A stretch of 43,683 nt of DNA from CAZKGE01 sp964541695 (GTDB lineage Bacteria > Bacillota > Clostridia > Christensenellales > CAG-138): assembly GCA_964541695.1 (NCBI GenBank), contig CAZIRB010000008.1, positions 1 through 43,683 of the forward strand. Direction: 5' to 3'. Each line of letters opens with the position of its first letter. Within the stretch, counting starts at the first letter, position 1. Positions 24,256-32,779 of this stretch are shown here, piece after piece. A program made the position numbers and the translations under genes. The notes under the pieces are model-generated. The model was not told where the DNA came from, did not search any database, and saw only the letters and a list, made by a program, of their open reading frames with translations.

Positions 24256-26193
24256 ATGGCGTTTTTCATCGGCTGCGTCCCTTTGCTGCTGCTGGGCTGG
24301 GCCGTTTCGCGCGCGTCCGGCCGTCCGTACGCCCGGGCGCTGCCCGCGGCGACGCTGTCGGCTGTGCTCGCGCTGTACCTGTTCGGCCTGCTCGGCATCC
24401 TGCGCGCAGGCGTGTGCGCCGTCTATGCGCTCGGCCTTTTTGCGGGCGCGTACTGCGTGCGCGGCGTGCTGCGGGACAAAAAAAGCGGTCGGGCGCTCTC
24501 CGTTTCGCCCGCGGCGGCGGTGGCGCTCATCGCCGTGCCGGTGATCTATCTCGTGTCGCGCGGGCGGCTGCTGACCATCTGGGACGAGTTCTCGCACTGG
24601 GGCACGGTCGTGAAAAACATGTACCTGCTCGACGCGTTCGGCTCCGCGCCGTCGGCGACCGCGATATTTAAGGCCTATCCGCCCTCTGTTTCGCTGCTAC
24701 AGTATTATTTCATGCGGCTCGAGCCGTCGTTTGCCGAGGCGACGCTGTTTCGCGCCAAGGATTTTCTGACCGTTTCGCTGCTGATGCCGTTCTTTGCCGG
24801 GGTGACCTGGAAGGATGTTAAGCAGCTTCTCCTGCTGCTCGTCATCGTGTTCGCGCTGCCGCTGATCGACTACTACTATTTCTACCGCTGCATTCTGGTC
24901 GACGGCGTGATGGGGCTGCTGTTTCTGTACGCGCTCGCGTCGTACTGGGACGCGGACGGCTTTGACGCGTTCGCATATCTCTCGCTGTCGCTCGGCATAT
25001 TCGCGCTCGCGCTTTCCAAGGAGTCCGGGTACGGCTTTGCCGCGCTCGCGCTGCTGATCCTGCTTGGGGACTGGATTCTCGCTCGCTGTGGCAAAAAGAC
25101 GGGACAAGCGCCGGGCCTGCCGCAGGCGGGGCGGGGTGGCGGCAAGCGCCAACTTTCGCGCTTTCTCCCGCTGCTGCCTATTTTGGCGCTGCTGTTTGCG
25201 GTCGTGTCGTGGAAGCTCAACCTGCGGTTCAGCGGCGCCGCCGACTATTGGAACGCGGCCGCGGCGCTGTCGCCCGCGCGCGTGCTGGAAAGCCTCCGCA
25301 GCCCCGCGCCGTACCAAAAGGACGTGTTCGAGCGGTTCTTCTCGGCGCTGTTTTCTTTGCGGGACGATACGTACGCGGTGCGCCTCTCGCCGTTTCTTTG
25401 GATCGCGCTGCCTATATCGATGGCGTGCCTTGCGCACCGCGCCGAACCGGACGAGGGCAAAAAAAAGCGCATCACGCGGCTGACAGCGCTCCTTTTGCTC
25501 GGCTACGCGCTGTGGCTTGTCGCGCTGCTGTTCTCGTACCTGTTCATATTTGCGGACTTTGAGGCGCTCAATCTCGACGGGCTCGAGCGGTACAGCTCGA
25601 CGTACCAGCTCGGCATGTTCGGCTTCTCCGTCTATCTTTTGGTGTCGGCCTGGCGGCGCGGGGCGGGGAAGAAGCTCGTCTCGTCGCTTTTGCTGCTCCT
25701 TTGCGCGGAGCTGACGCTATTCTCGTTCTCGGACCTGCTGAAGGCGACGCTCGTCGCGCCGCAATACAACCGCTATACGCAGTCGCAGCGCGAGACGCTT
25801 CCCGACGTGCCGGACTTTGCCGCGTTCCTCGATCCCGCGCGCGACCGCGTGTGCCTGGTCGCGCAGCAGGCGGACAACACGGGGCTTGCGTACTATTACG
25901 CGCGCTACAAAGCTACGCCCGTATACGTCGGCGTGGTCGGGTCCTGGAGCGTCGGCGAAAAACGGGACGAAAACGACGACTGGACGGCCGCGTTCACCCG
26001 CGAGGAATGGACGCGGGCGCTGTACGAGTCCGATTATACCTATCTATATCTTTTGCGCGTGGACGATGCGTTTATCGAACGATTCGGCGCGGCATTCCCC
26101 GACGAGACCGGAATTTGCGACGGCGCGCTGTATAAGATCGTGCGCGCGGGCGGCGCGCTGACGCTGACAAGCGTGCCGGTTCCCGCCCGTTAG
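24256..26193 (+). CDS. Large polytopic membrane protein, possible GT-C-type glycosyltransferase
   Basis: 645 residues with about 12 membrane spans and an extracytoplasmic C-terminal part of roughly 130 residues. The first large outer loop holds TIWDEFSHWGTVVKNMYLL near residue 100. An Asp-Glu pair in the first loop is where GT-C transferases (GT39/GT83-like) bind lipid-phosphate sugars, so a glycan or lipid glycosylation role is plausible but unproved. The gap to the SIMPL gene is 5 bp, suggesting co-expression. It converges with radC with only 4 bp between stops. A GC hairpin there (CCCGC/GCGGG, 26182-26197) lacks a T-run. Confidence 0.75.
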   Translation: MAFFIGCVPLLLLGWAVSRASGRPYARALPAATLSAVLALYLFGLLGILRAGVCAVYALGLFAGAYCVRGVLRDKKSGRALSVSPAAAVALIAVPVIYLVSRGRLLTIWDEFSHWGTVVKNMYLLDAFGSAPSATAIFKAYPPSVSLLQYYFMRLEPSFAEATLFRAKDFLTVSLLMPFFAGVTWKDVKQLLLLLVIVFALPLIDYYYFYRCILVDGVMGLLFLYALASYWDADGFDAFAYLSLSLGIFALALSKESGYGFAALALLILLGDWILARCGKKTGQAPGLPQAGRGGGKRQLSRFLPLLPILALLFAVVSWKLNLRFSGAADYWNAAAALSPARVLESLRSPAPYQKDVFERFFSALFSLRDDTYAVRLSPFLWIALPISMACLAHRAEPDEGKKKRITRLTALLLLGYALWLVALLFSYLFIFADFEALNLDGLERYSSTYQLGMFGFSVYLLVSAWRRGAGKKLVSSLLLLLCAELTLFSFSDLLKATLVAPQYNRYTQSQRETLPDVPDFAAFLDPARDRVCLVAQQADNTGLAYYYARYKATPVYVGVVGSWSVGEKRDENDDWTAAFTREEWTRALYESDYTYLYLLRVDDAFIERFGAAFPDETGICDGALYKIVRAGGALTLTSVPVPAR

Positions 26194-26197
26194 CGGG

Positions 26198-27031
26198 CTA
26201 ATCGTCGTCCTCGTCAGGACCGCTGGCCACGGTCAGGCGCCGTGCGCATAGCGGGTACATCTCGCCGACGCTTGCCGTCTCCTTCTTGGCGTGCGCCTCG
26301 TATTCCTCGACCGTCATCGTGATCGGGTCCGCCGCGCCCTGCGGAAGCAGCAGGATCGTATTGGCGGAGAAGCTGTACACGCACTGGCCCGCGGCGATCA
26401 GGTGGTCGAGCAGCGGGATATCGACGCTCGCGAGCGCGGCGCGCACGGAGCCCGTCGCCTCAAAGTCCTCCTTGGACGGCGCGGGATTGCCGGACGGGTG
26501 ATTGTGCAGCAGGATGATCGAGTGCGCGCGCTGAAGCAGCGCGTATTCCACGATCAACCGCGGGTATACGGGCGCCTCGATCAGCGTACCCTGCGTAATG
26601 TTCTTCCAGTGCCCCACGTGATTGGTCTTGTTCAGGCACACGGCGTATACGGTCTCGTACGGCTCGCGCAGCAGGAGCGCCGTGGCAAAGCGCGCGCTCT
26701 CGAGCGGGCTTGTCAGCCGGATGCGGCCGCGTTTATCGGAAAGCTGCTGCAGCTGGATGCGCCTTAAAATATCGCCCTGCATGCGCAGAAACACCGCGGC
26801 GCTCTGGCCGATGCCGGGGACGCCCATCAGCTGCGGAACGTCCGCCTGCAGGATCTTTTCGAGCGTGCCGAAGCGCTCCAGGAGCGCGTGCGCGGTTTCG
26901 TTTGTGTCGCGGCGGGGGATGGCGTACGTCAAGAGCAATTCAAGAATTTGATGGTCCGCGAAGCTGTCGATGCCGCTCTCCGTATACTGGTCTCGCAGCC
27001 GTTCCCTGTGGCCGGAATGCACGGTCTTCAT
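26198..27031 (-). CDS. radC: RadC family JAB1/MPN+ domain protein
   Basis: 277 residues. An N-terminal helix-hairpin-helix part (ILELLLTYAIPRRDTNETAH, then LMGVPGIGQSAAVFLRM near residue 80) is followed by the JAB/MPN+ metal motif HNHPSGNPAPSKED near residue 180. The family was long called a DNA repair protein, but its biochemical role is unclear. A last acidic stretch, GPDEDDD, closes the protein. The ATG at 27031 has GAAAGG 8 nt upstream. In-frame ATGs further up lie at or before the predicted transcription start of the consensus promoter at 27060-27088. Confidence 0.93.
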   Translation of the reverse strand: MKTVHSGHRERLRDQYTESGIDSFADHQILELLLTYAIPRRDTNETAHALLERFGTLEKILQADVPQLMGVPGIGQSAAVFLRMQGDILRRIQLQQLSDKRGRIRLTSPLESARFATALLLREPYETVYAVCLNKTNHVGHWKNITQGTLIEAPVYPRLIVEYALLQRAHSIILLHNHPSGNPAPSKEDFEATGSVRAALASVDIPLLDHLIAAGQCVYSFSANTILLLPQGAADPITMTVEEYEAHAKKETASVGEMYPLCARRLTVASGPDEDDD

Positions 27032-27059
27032 ATCGATGGCCTTTCGTTGCGCTAGCTGC

Positions 27060-27088
27060 ATTATACCCCGCGGCAATCCGAATGTCAA
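27060..27088 (-). promoter_or_regulatory. Perfect consensus sigma-A promoter of radC
   Basis: On the minus strand TTGACA (27083-27088), exactly 17 bp, TATAAT (27060-27065). Both hexamers match the consensus fully. Confidence 0.8.
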
Positions 27089-27133
27089 AAGATGACAAAA
27101 TGTTGGCGGCCGGTCGAATTTTTTCGTTCCCAC

Positions 27134-27162
27134 TTGTCAAACGTTTCAGATGCGGGTATCAT
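27134..27162 (+). promoter_or_regulatory. Promoter of the tilS-hpt-ftsH operon
   Basis: TTGTCA (27134-27139), a 17-bp spacer and TATCAT (27157-27162). The predicted transcript starts near 27169. Confidence 0.55.
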
Positions 27163-27217
27163 AGATACAACTATAAGTATGGGTACTTTCGGCCGCAAAA
27201 CCGGCGGCGCGGACGAT

Positions 27218-28564
27218 ATGCGCCTGCTGAAACCGGAGCTGCTCGCCGCCTGCGGCGTTGGAAAAACCGACACGGTGCTGGTCGGGCTGTCGGGCGGTGC
27301 GGATTCGGTTGCGCTTTTGTGCGAACTTGTGCGCGTCTGTGCGCTGGGAATGGTTGCAAACGTCGCCGCGGCGCATTACAATCATGGCATGCGCGGCGCG
27401 GCGGCCGACGCGGACGGGCGCTTCTGCGAGGAGCTCTGCCGCGCGCGGGACGTGCGGCTGATTGCTGGGCGCGGCGACGTGCCCGCAGTCGCAAGGGCGC
27501 GCGGCCTTTCGCTCGAAACCGCGGCGCGCGAGGAGCGGTACGCGTTCCTGGAACGGGCGCGCAAGGAGGCGGACGCCTCCTGCATCGCGGTCGCGCACCA
27601 TCGCGACGACCAGGCCGAGACGGTGCTTTTGCACCTGCTCCGCGGCGCGGGCGCGAACGGGCTTGCCGGCATGCGGCCGCGCAACGGGCTGATCGTGCGC
27701 CCGTTTCTGACGGTGCCGCGCGCGGACATCCTCGCGTATTTGGCCGCGCACGACGTGCCGTACCGGACGGACGAAACCAACGCGCTGCCGGTTGCCGAGC
27801 GCAACCGCGTGCGCGCGGAGCTTTTGCCTTTGATGCGCTCGTTCAACCCGGACGTTGCCGCGGCGCTCTGCCGCAGCGCCGGGCTTCTGGCCGAGGACGA
27901 GGATTGCCTGTCCGCCCTGGGGGCCGTGCTGCTGGAACAGGCGGCGCTTCCGGGCGGCGGATACGACCGGGGCGCGCTTTTCGCGGCGCATCCCGCCGTG
28001 CAGGCGCGCGCGCTGCGGGCGCTGCTGACGGGCGCGGGCGCCGTAGACATCGCGCTTTCCGACATCCGGCGCGTCCGCGCGCTTTTGACGGCCCAAACGG
28101 GCACGCGCATCGAGCTGGGCGCGGGGCTTAGCTGCTGGGTCGACGCGTTTGCCGTGCACGCGGGGCGCTACGCAAAAGCGCAGCCGTTCTGCGTGCCGTT
28201 TTGCCGCCTTGGCGCGACCGGGACGCCCGCGGGACGGTTTTTTGCGGAGGAGGCGGCCGCGTACCGCGCGCCCGCAACGCCGTTTGAGGCGTTCGTCGAC
28301 GCGGACAGGCTGCCCGCAGACCTCGTCGTGCGCACGCGCGAGGACGGCGATCGGTTCTTCCCGCTGGGGGCGCCGGGGGAGCGCAAGCTGTCGGACTACT
28401 TCACCGACAACAAGCTCCCGGTCGAAAAGCGCGGCCTGCCGCTCCTTTGCGCGGGCAGCCAAGTGCTGTTTGTGCCGGGGTTTACGATTTCGGAGACGGT
28501 GCGCGTGACGGACAACACCCGTCGCGTGCTGCGGATACAATTTGAGGGGGACACGGACGAATGA
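27218..28564 (+). CDS. tilS: tRNA(Ile)-lysidine synthase
   Basis: 448 residues. The N-terminal PP-loop motif LVGLSGGADSVALL (near residue 20) binds ATP. HYNHGMRGAAADADG, the conserved VAHHRDDQAETVLLHLLRGAG and RPFLTVPRADILAYLA are all TilS signatures. A C-terminal substrate domain ends near LPLLCAGSQVLFVPGF. It attaches lysine to C34 of the CAU-anticodon tRNA-Ile. I favour the ATG at 27218 because family N-termini align there. An in-frame ATG at 27179 would leave only about 10 nt of leader. Neither has a strong ribosome site. The stop overlaps the hpt start (ATGA). Confidence 0.93.
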   Translation: MRLLKPELLAACGVGKTDTVLVGLSGGADSVALLCELVRVCALGMVANVAAAHYNHGMRGAAADADGRFCEELCRARDVRLIAGRGDVPAVARARGLSLETAAREERYAFLERARKEADASCIAVAHHRDDQAETVLLHLLRGAGANGLAGMRPRNGLIVRPFLTVPRADILAYLAAHDVPYRTDETNALPVAERNRVRAELLPLMRSFNPDVAAALCRSAGLLAEDEDCLSALGAVLLEQAALPGGGYDRGALFAAHPAVQARALRALLTGAGAVDIALSDIRRVRALLTAQTGTRIELGAGLSCWVDAFAVHAGRYAKAQPFCVPFCRLGATGTPAGRFFAEEAAAYRAPATPFEAFVDADRLPADLVVRTREDGDRFFPLGAPGERKLSDYFTDNKLPVEKRGLPLLCAGSQVLFVPGFTISETVRVTDNTRRVLRIQFEGDTDE

Positions 28565-29118
28565 TGGGAACCCACATGGCGGACGATATTGCCGAGATCC
28601 TGCTGGACGAGCGGACGATACAAAAACGGGTCAAGGAGCTGGGCGAGCAGATCACAAAGGACTACGCGGGGCAGGAGATCGTATTGATCTGCATCCTCAA
28701 GGGCGCATGCATGTTTTTTTCGGACCTCGCGCGCGCCATGGACCTGCGCTTGCACATGGAGTTTATGGGCATCTCGAGCTACGGCAACGAGCAGAAGACG
28801 TCGGGCATCGTGCAGATCACAAAGGACGTCGACACGTCCATCAACGGGAAGCACGTGCTCATCGCCGAGGACATCATGGACAGCGGCCTGACGCTCGCGT
28901 ATCTAAAGCGGATGCTGGCCGCGCGCAACCCCGCGTCGCTCAAGATCTGCTGCCTGCTCGACAAGCCGTCGCGGCGGGAGTGCGCGATCACACCCGATTA
29001 CTGCGGCTTCGCCGTGCCGAATAAATTTGTCGTCGGGTACGGCCTCGACTACGTCGGCCTGTACCGCAATCTGCCGTACGTCGGCGTGCTGAAACCGTCG
29101 GTATACGCCGGCGAGTAG
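28561..29118 (+). CDS. hpt: Hypoxanthine phosphoribosyltransferase
   Basis: 185 residues. The PRPP-binding loop VLIAEDIMDSGLTL (near residue 100) and the N-terminal CILKGACMFFSDLARAMD are diagnostic, and the C-terminal VGYGLDYVGLYRNLPYVGVL is the family's hallmark. It salvages hypoxanthine (often guanine too) to IMP/GMP in the cytoplasm. The tilS-hpt-ftsH order is widely conserved in Bacillota. It starts within the tilS stop. A second ATG five codons downstream (28576) may be the true start. Confidence 0.95.
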   Translation: MMGTHMADDIAEILLDERTIQKRVKELGEQITKDYAGQEIVLICILKGACMFFSDLARAMDLRLHMEFMGISSYGNEQKTSGIVQITKDVDTSINGKHVLIAEDIMDSGLTLAYLKRMLAARNPASLKICCLLDKPSRRECAITPDYCGFAVPNKFVVGYGLDYVGLYRNLPYVGVLKPSVYAGE

Positions 29119-29165
29119 ACATATTGGAAGAAGGCGCGCAGGGGCGCGCCGCGGAGGAAGCGTAT

Positions 29166-31172
29166 TTGAATAAGAAACTGATTACCGCGCTGATCTGGAT
29201 CCTGCTGTTCGGGGCCGTCATCATGATGGTCAACGGCTTAAACCCCGCCGTCGAGAAGCCGGACGAGCTGGACTACAACACGGATTTCCTCGAGATGGTG
29301 CAGCGCACCGTCAAGGGCGAGGCGCCGACGGACGAAAAGCCCACGATCCAGGCGATACAGATTACGCAGCGCGAGGTCTACGGCCTGTATGCCGGCGGCG
29401 AAAAGAAGATTGAGGATCTGCCCAGGAAGGCGGACTTCTATGTCGTGATCCCGTCGGAGACCACGTTCCGCGCCGACATGGCCGCGATCATTTATGCGGG
29501 CGACCCGGAAAAGTTCTCGAGCGTAGACGAGGTGTCGAGCACGGACTATCCGTTTGCGTACGAGTCGCGCATCGTCACGGAGTCGATTTGGTCGATCGTG
29601 CTGCCGTACATCCTGATATTCGGCGTGTTCGGCGTGTTCTATTATTTCATGCTGCGCCAGCAGGGCGGCGGCAAGCAGATGATGAACTTCGGCAAGTCGC
29701 GCGCCAGGCTCGCCATGGGCGACCGCATGAACATCACGTTTAAGGACGTGGCGGGCGCGGACGAGGAGAAGGCGGAACTGAAAGAGATCGTCGACTTTAT
29801 GCGCGATCCGTCGCGCTTCAACGAGATCGGCGCGCGCATTCCCAAGGGCGTGCTGCTTGTCGGCCCTCCGGGCACCGGCAAGACGCTTCTGGCCAAGGCC
29901 GTGGCGGGCGAGGCGAAGGTGCCGTTCTTCAGCATATCGGGCTCGGACTTTGTCGAGATGTTCGTGGGCGTGGGCGCCTCGCGCGTGCGCGACCTGTTTT
30001 TGACCGCAAAGCGCAGCACGCCGGCCGTGGTGTTCATCGACGAGATCGACGCCGTCGGCCGCCACCGCGGCGCGGGCATGGGCGGCGGCCACGACGAGCG
30101 CGAGCAGACGCTCAACCAGCTGCTCGTCGAGATGGACGGCTTTGCGACGAACGAGGGCATCATCGTGATCGCCGCGACGAACCGGCCCGACATCCTCGAC
30201 CCGGCGCTGCTGCGTCCCGGCCGCTTCGACCGCCAGATTACGGTCAACTACCCGGACGTGAAGGGCCGCGAGGAGATATTGGCGGTCCACGCGCGCAACA
30301 AGCCGCTCGGGCCGGACGTCGAGCTGGCCACGCTCGCCAAGCGCACGCCCGGCTTCACCGGAGCGGACCTTGAGAACGTGCTCAACGAGGCCGCGATACT
30401 GACCGCGCGCGCGGGCAAGAAGGCCATCTCGATGGTCGAGATGGAGGAAGCCATCACGCGCGTGCAGATGGGGCCCGAGAAGCGTAGCCGCGTCATCACC
30501 GAGGCGGATAAGCGCATCACGGCCTATCACGAGGCGGGCCACGCAATCGTGGCGCTCACGCTCCCCGGCTGCGACCCCGTGCACGAGGTTTCGATCGTGC
30601 CGCGCGGCATGGCGGCGGGGTACACGATGTATCTGCCCAAGGAGGACCAGATGCATGTGACCAAGCGCAAGCTCGAGGACAGCATCGCCATGGCGCTCGG
30701 CGGGCGCGTTGCGGAACGGCTCAAGTTTACCGACATCTCGACCGGCGCGTACAACGATTTGCAGCGCGCCAGCGAGGTTGCGCATAAAATGGTCACGGAG
30801 TACGGCATGTCCGACTCGATCGGCCCGATGTTTTTGGGCGGCCAGGCCGAGGTGTTCATCGCCAAGGACTGGGGCCACCAGCGCAACTACTCCGAGGCGC
30901 TCGCGGCGAAGGTCGACGAGGAGGTCCGCAAGATCCTCGACACGCAGTATAAGCGCGCCGAGGAAGCGGTCCGGGCCGACATGGCCGCGCTCGACCGCGT
31001 CGCCGATATGCTCATCGCCTACGAGCGCGTGACCGGCGAGGAGTTCGAGCAGGTCTACCGCGGCGCGGACGCCGAAACGGTGCTGGGCAGGCGCAAAAAG
31101 CCCGCCGAGCCGGCTGCCGACAAGCCCGCGGCCCCGGCCGCCCCGCTGCGTCCGGCACCCGCGGCCGAGTGA
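29166..31172 (+). CDS. ftsH: ATP-dependent zinc metalloprotease FtsH
   Basis: 668 residues. A membrane helix (LITALIWILLFGAVIMMV) is followed by a small extracytoplasmic domain and a second helix near residues 140-162. The AAA+ motor has Walker A GPPGTGKT (233-240) and Walker B VVFIDEID (288-295), then the second region of homology NRPDILDPALLRPGRFDRQ. The zinc protease motif HEAGH is at 455-459. It degrades misassembled membrane proteins and regulators. I chose TTG at 29166, with GGAGG (29153-29157) 8 nt upstream; an earlier TTG at 29124 lacks a site. The C-tail is Pro/Ala-rich. Confidence 0.96.
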   Translation: MNKKLITALIWILLFGAVIMMVNGLNPAVEKPDELDYNTDFLEMVQRTVKGEAPTDEKPTIQAIQITQREVYGLYAGGEKKIEDLPRKADFYVVIPSETTFRADMAAIIYAGDPEKFSSVDEVSSTDYPFAYESRIVTESIWSIVLPYILIFGVFGVFYYFMLRQQGGGKQMMNFGKSRARLAMGDRMNITFKDVAGADEEKAELKEIVDFMRDPSRFNEIGARIPKGVLLVGPPGTGKTLLAKAVAGEAKVPFFSISGSDFVEMFVGVGASRVRDLFLTAKRSTPAVVFIDEIDAVGRHRGAGMGGGHDEREQTLNQLLVEMDGFATNEGIIVIAATNRPDILDPALLRPGRFDRQITVNYPDVKGREEILAVHARNKPLGPDVELATLAKRTPGFTGADLENVLNEAAILTARAGKKAISMVEMEEAITRVQMGPEKRSRVITEADKRITAYHEAGHAIVALTLPGCDPVHEVSIVPRGMAAGYTMYLPKEDQMHVTKRKLEDSIAMALGGRVAERLKFTDISTGAYNDLQRASEVAHKMVTEYGMSDSIGPMFLGGQAEVFIAKDWGHQRNYSEALAAKVDEEVRKILDTQYKRAEEAVRADMAALDRVADMLIAYERVTGEEFEQVYRGADAETVLGRRKKPAEPAADKPAAPAAPLRPAPAAE

Positions 31173-31192
31173 GCCGAATACGGAAAGGAATC

Positions 31193-31214
31193 GGGGGCGG
31201 AGCGATCCGCCCCC
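31193..31214 (+). promoter_or_regulatory. GNRA hairpin between ribosome site and start of PHP gene
   Basis: GGGGGCGGA (31193-31201), tetraloop GCGA and TCCGCCCCC (31206-31214) form a perfect 9-bp stem. AAAGGA (31184-31189) lies before it and the ATG (31223) after it. Folding would bring the two to about 11 nt. Confidence 0.5.
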
Positions 31215-31222
31215 GCCGTTTG

Positions 31223-32047
31223 ATGGGACACAGTATATTTGACCTGCATCTGCACAGCCATTGCTCGGACGGCTCGGACGCGCCCGCGGCTGTGGTGCGC
31301 CGCGCGGCGGAGGCCGGGGTGAAGCTGCTCGCTTTGACCGACCACGACACGGCGCTCGGCGTGCCGGAGGCAATCGCGGCCGGGAAGGCATATGGCGTGC
31401 TCGTGCTGCCCGGCGTCGAATTGGACACGGAGTTTGCCGAGGAGCTGCACATCCTGGGCCTCGGCATCGACCTCGTCGAGCCAAAGCTAAAGGCCGCGCT
31501 GGAGCTGATGCGCTGCCGCCGCGAGGTGCGCAACGCGAAAATCGTGAAAATGCTTGGCGCGGCCGGCTTTGACACCGCGCCGTATCTGCCGCCGTCCGTC
31601 GGCACGGTGACGCGCACGCACATCGCCCGCGCGTTGGTCGCGGCGGGCTATGCGCCGGACACAAGCGCGGCGTTCCGCCTGTATTTGGGCCGCGGCCGCC
31701 CGGGGTTCTGCGAGGCCGAGCGGTTTTCGCCGCGCGAGGCGATTGCGCTGATCCGCGGCGCGGGCGGCGTGGCGGTGATCGCGCACCCGTGCAACCTAAG
31801 GTGCAACGTGCACGCGCTCGTAGCCGAGCTTGCCGCGGACGGCCTCGGCGGCGTCGAGGCGTACTACGCCACGTCCACGGCGGGGCAGACGCAGCTCTTC
31901 TGCAGCCTCGCGGCGCAGCACGGGCTGCTCGTGACCCCCGGCAGCGATTATCACGGCGCGGAGCGGCCGGCAAACCAGCCGGGCTGCGCGTGGCGCGACG
32001 TGCCGGAACTGGAGCGTACGTTCGACTTTTTTCGCGGGCGTATGTGA
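31223..32047 (+). CDS. PHP-domain phosphoesterase (RNase AM / nucleoside bisphosphate phosphatase type)
   Basis: 274 residues with all PHP metal motifs: DLHLHSHCSDGS at residue 6, LTDHDTALGV near 40, GVELDTEF near 68, VIAHPCNLR near 190 and TPGSDYHG near 245. It resembles YciV/TrpH enzymes, which hydrolyse 3',5'-nucleoside bisphosphates and trim 5' ends of RNA. The family N-terminus (short leader, then DLHxHS) argues for the ATG at 31223. An in-frame GTG at 31169 overlaps the ftsH stop as GTGA and could also be used, adding 18 residues that encode the hairpin region. Confidence 0.88.
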   Translation: MGHSIFDLHLHSHCSDGSDAPAAVVRRAAEAGVKLLALTDHDTALGVPEAIAAGKAYGVLVLPGVELDTEFAEELHILGLGIDLVEPKLKAALELMRCRREVRNAKIVKMLGAAGFDTAPYLPPSVGTVTRTHIARALVAAGYAPDTSAAFRLYLGRGRPGFCEAERFSPREAIALIRGAGGVAVIAHPCNLRCNVHALVAELAADGLGGVEAYYATSTAGQTQLFCSLAAQHGLLVTPGSDYHGAERPANQPGCAWRDVPELERTFDFFRGRM

Positions 32048-32227
32048 CGGGACGGGTTGGTCCGGGCGGCCCGAGGCGTGTCCGTCGCGCGCGTTGGGTT
32101 TTTCGCGCTTAGGCGCGTTCGGCCGGCAGGGCGTGCCGCATTTGCGTCTGCATCTGCACCTCATCGGCGGCCGCCAGATGAAATGGCCGTCCGGCTAAGG
32201 CGCGGCGAGTAAAACGGAACAGGATTT

Positions 32228-32265
32228 AAAAAACGCCGGAGAAAGTGTTTCGGCGTTGGCTTTTT
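32228..32265. terminator. Bidirectional intrinsic terminator
   Basis: AACGCCG (32232-32238) pairs with CGGCGTT (32251-32257). On plus it is followed by GGC and TTTTT (32261-32265). On minus it is followed at once by a T-run (A-run at 32228-32233). It probably ends the tilS-to-PHP transcript. Confidence 0.65.
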
Positions 32266-32277
32266 GATGGTTTTTTG

Positions 32278-32330
32278 GTGCAGGGGCTTTGCCCCTGCAC
32301 CCCACCAAGGGCCGAAGGCCCTTGGAACCC
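32278..32330 (-). repeat. Two-hairpin element B1
   Basis: Hairpin 2: GTGCAGGGGC (32278-32287), TTT, GCCCCTGCAC (32291-32300), a perfect 10-bp stem. Hairpin 1: CCAAGGGCC (32305-32313), GAA, GGCCCTTGG (32317-32325), a perfect 9-bp stem, then GAACCC. Confidence 0.8.
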
Positions 32331-32383
32331 AAATAACCGGACTCAAGCCTGCGCGCTTAAAAACTTGAAAAGAGGTTGGGTTC

Positions 32384-32532
32384 CCAAAGGGGCCGAAGCC
32401 GAGCGCCGCCAGTGGCGGGTGAAGCGAGGCATAGGCCCGGTGAGCAAGGGAGCGCAGACCCAAAGGGGCTTGCACGACCTTCGCGAACTGTGGATTTTCC
32501 CCCTTTGGCGCGGTGCGGGGCGGAGCCCCGCA
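32384..32532 (+). repeat. Two-hairpin element B2, hairpin 1 split by module M
   Basis: Left arm CCAAAGGGG (32384-32392) and right arm CCCCTTTGG (about 32500-32508) of hairpin 1 are separated by the 101-bp module M (32393-32493) plus ATTTTC. Hairpin 2 is intact: TGCGGGGC (32514-32521), GGA, GCCCCGCA (32525-32532). Module M matches 40585-40685 (reverse strand) without gaps at about 87 percent by eye. Confidence 0.7.
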
Positions 32533-32599
32533 TTAAAAATCGCTTTAAAAAATCAAAATACGGCAAAGCGCAGCAGCCTGTGTCCCGCAGAATGGGTTT

Positions 32600-32648
32600 C
32601 CAAAGGGGGTTTTCCCCTTTGGCGGGTGTTTGAGGGCGGAGCCCTCAA
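32600..32648 (+). repeat. Two-hairpin element B3
   Basis: Hairpin 1: CCAAAGGGG (32600-32608), GTTTT, CCCCTTTGG (32614-32622). Hairpin 2: TTGAGGGC (32630-32637), GGA, GCCCTCAA (32641-32648). Preceded by GGGTTT. This is the cleanest copy of the family. Confidence 0.8.
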
Positions 32649-32752
32649 TCGTTATCCAACAAGACGTTTCGCTCCCGACAGCCTCGGCGCGCCCTCCCAC
32701 CCGCGCATTCGCCTTTTTTCGCGCGCGCACGTAACGATTCGCCCGCTGTCCG

Positions 32753-32760
32753 CATACAGT
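32753..32760 (+). promoter_or_regulatory. Possible sigma-E -10 element of yunB
   Basis: CATACAGT matches the sporulation sigma-E -10 consensus CATACAnT. A partial -35 (AACGATT) lies 13 bp upstream. The transcript would start almost at the ribosome site (GGGAGG, 32766-32771), which is tight, so this is tentative. Confidence 0.35.
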
Positions 32761-32779
32761 TTAGCGGGAGGCGGTGACC

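Larger units (their letters stand above)
32048..32779. repeat. Intergenic repeat locus B (terminator, three two-hairpin elements, one inserted module)
   Basis: 732 bp between the PHP gene and yunB, without a credible gene. 32048-32230 shows nothing recognisable. Then follow a terminator (32228-32265), element B1, element B2 with the 101-bp module M in the loop of its first hairpin, and element B3. The last 120 bases hold the yunB promoter region. Confidence 0.8.

Noticed and set aside
29238..31973. A 911-codon open frame antisense to ftsH and the PHP gene
   Set aside because: It mirrors well-recognised genes, is rich in Arg/Ala/Gly/His as expected of shadow frames in GC-rich DNA, and shows no domain.
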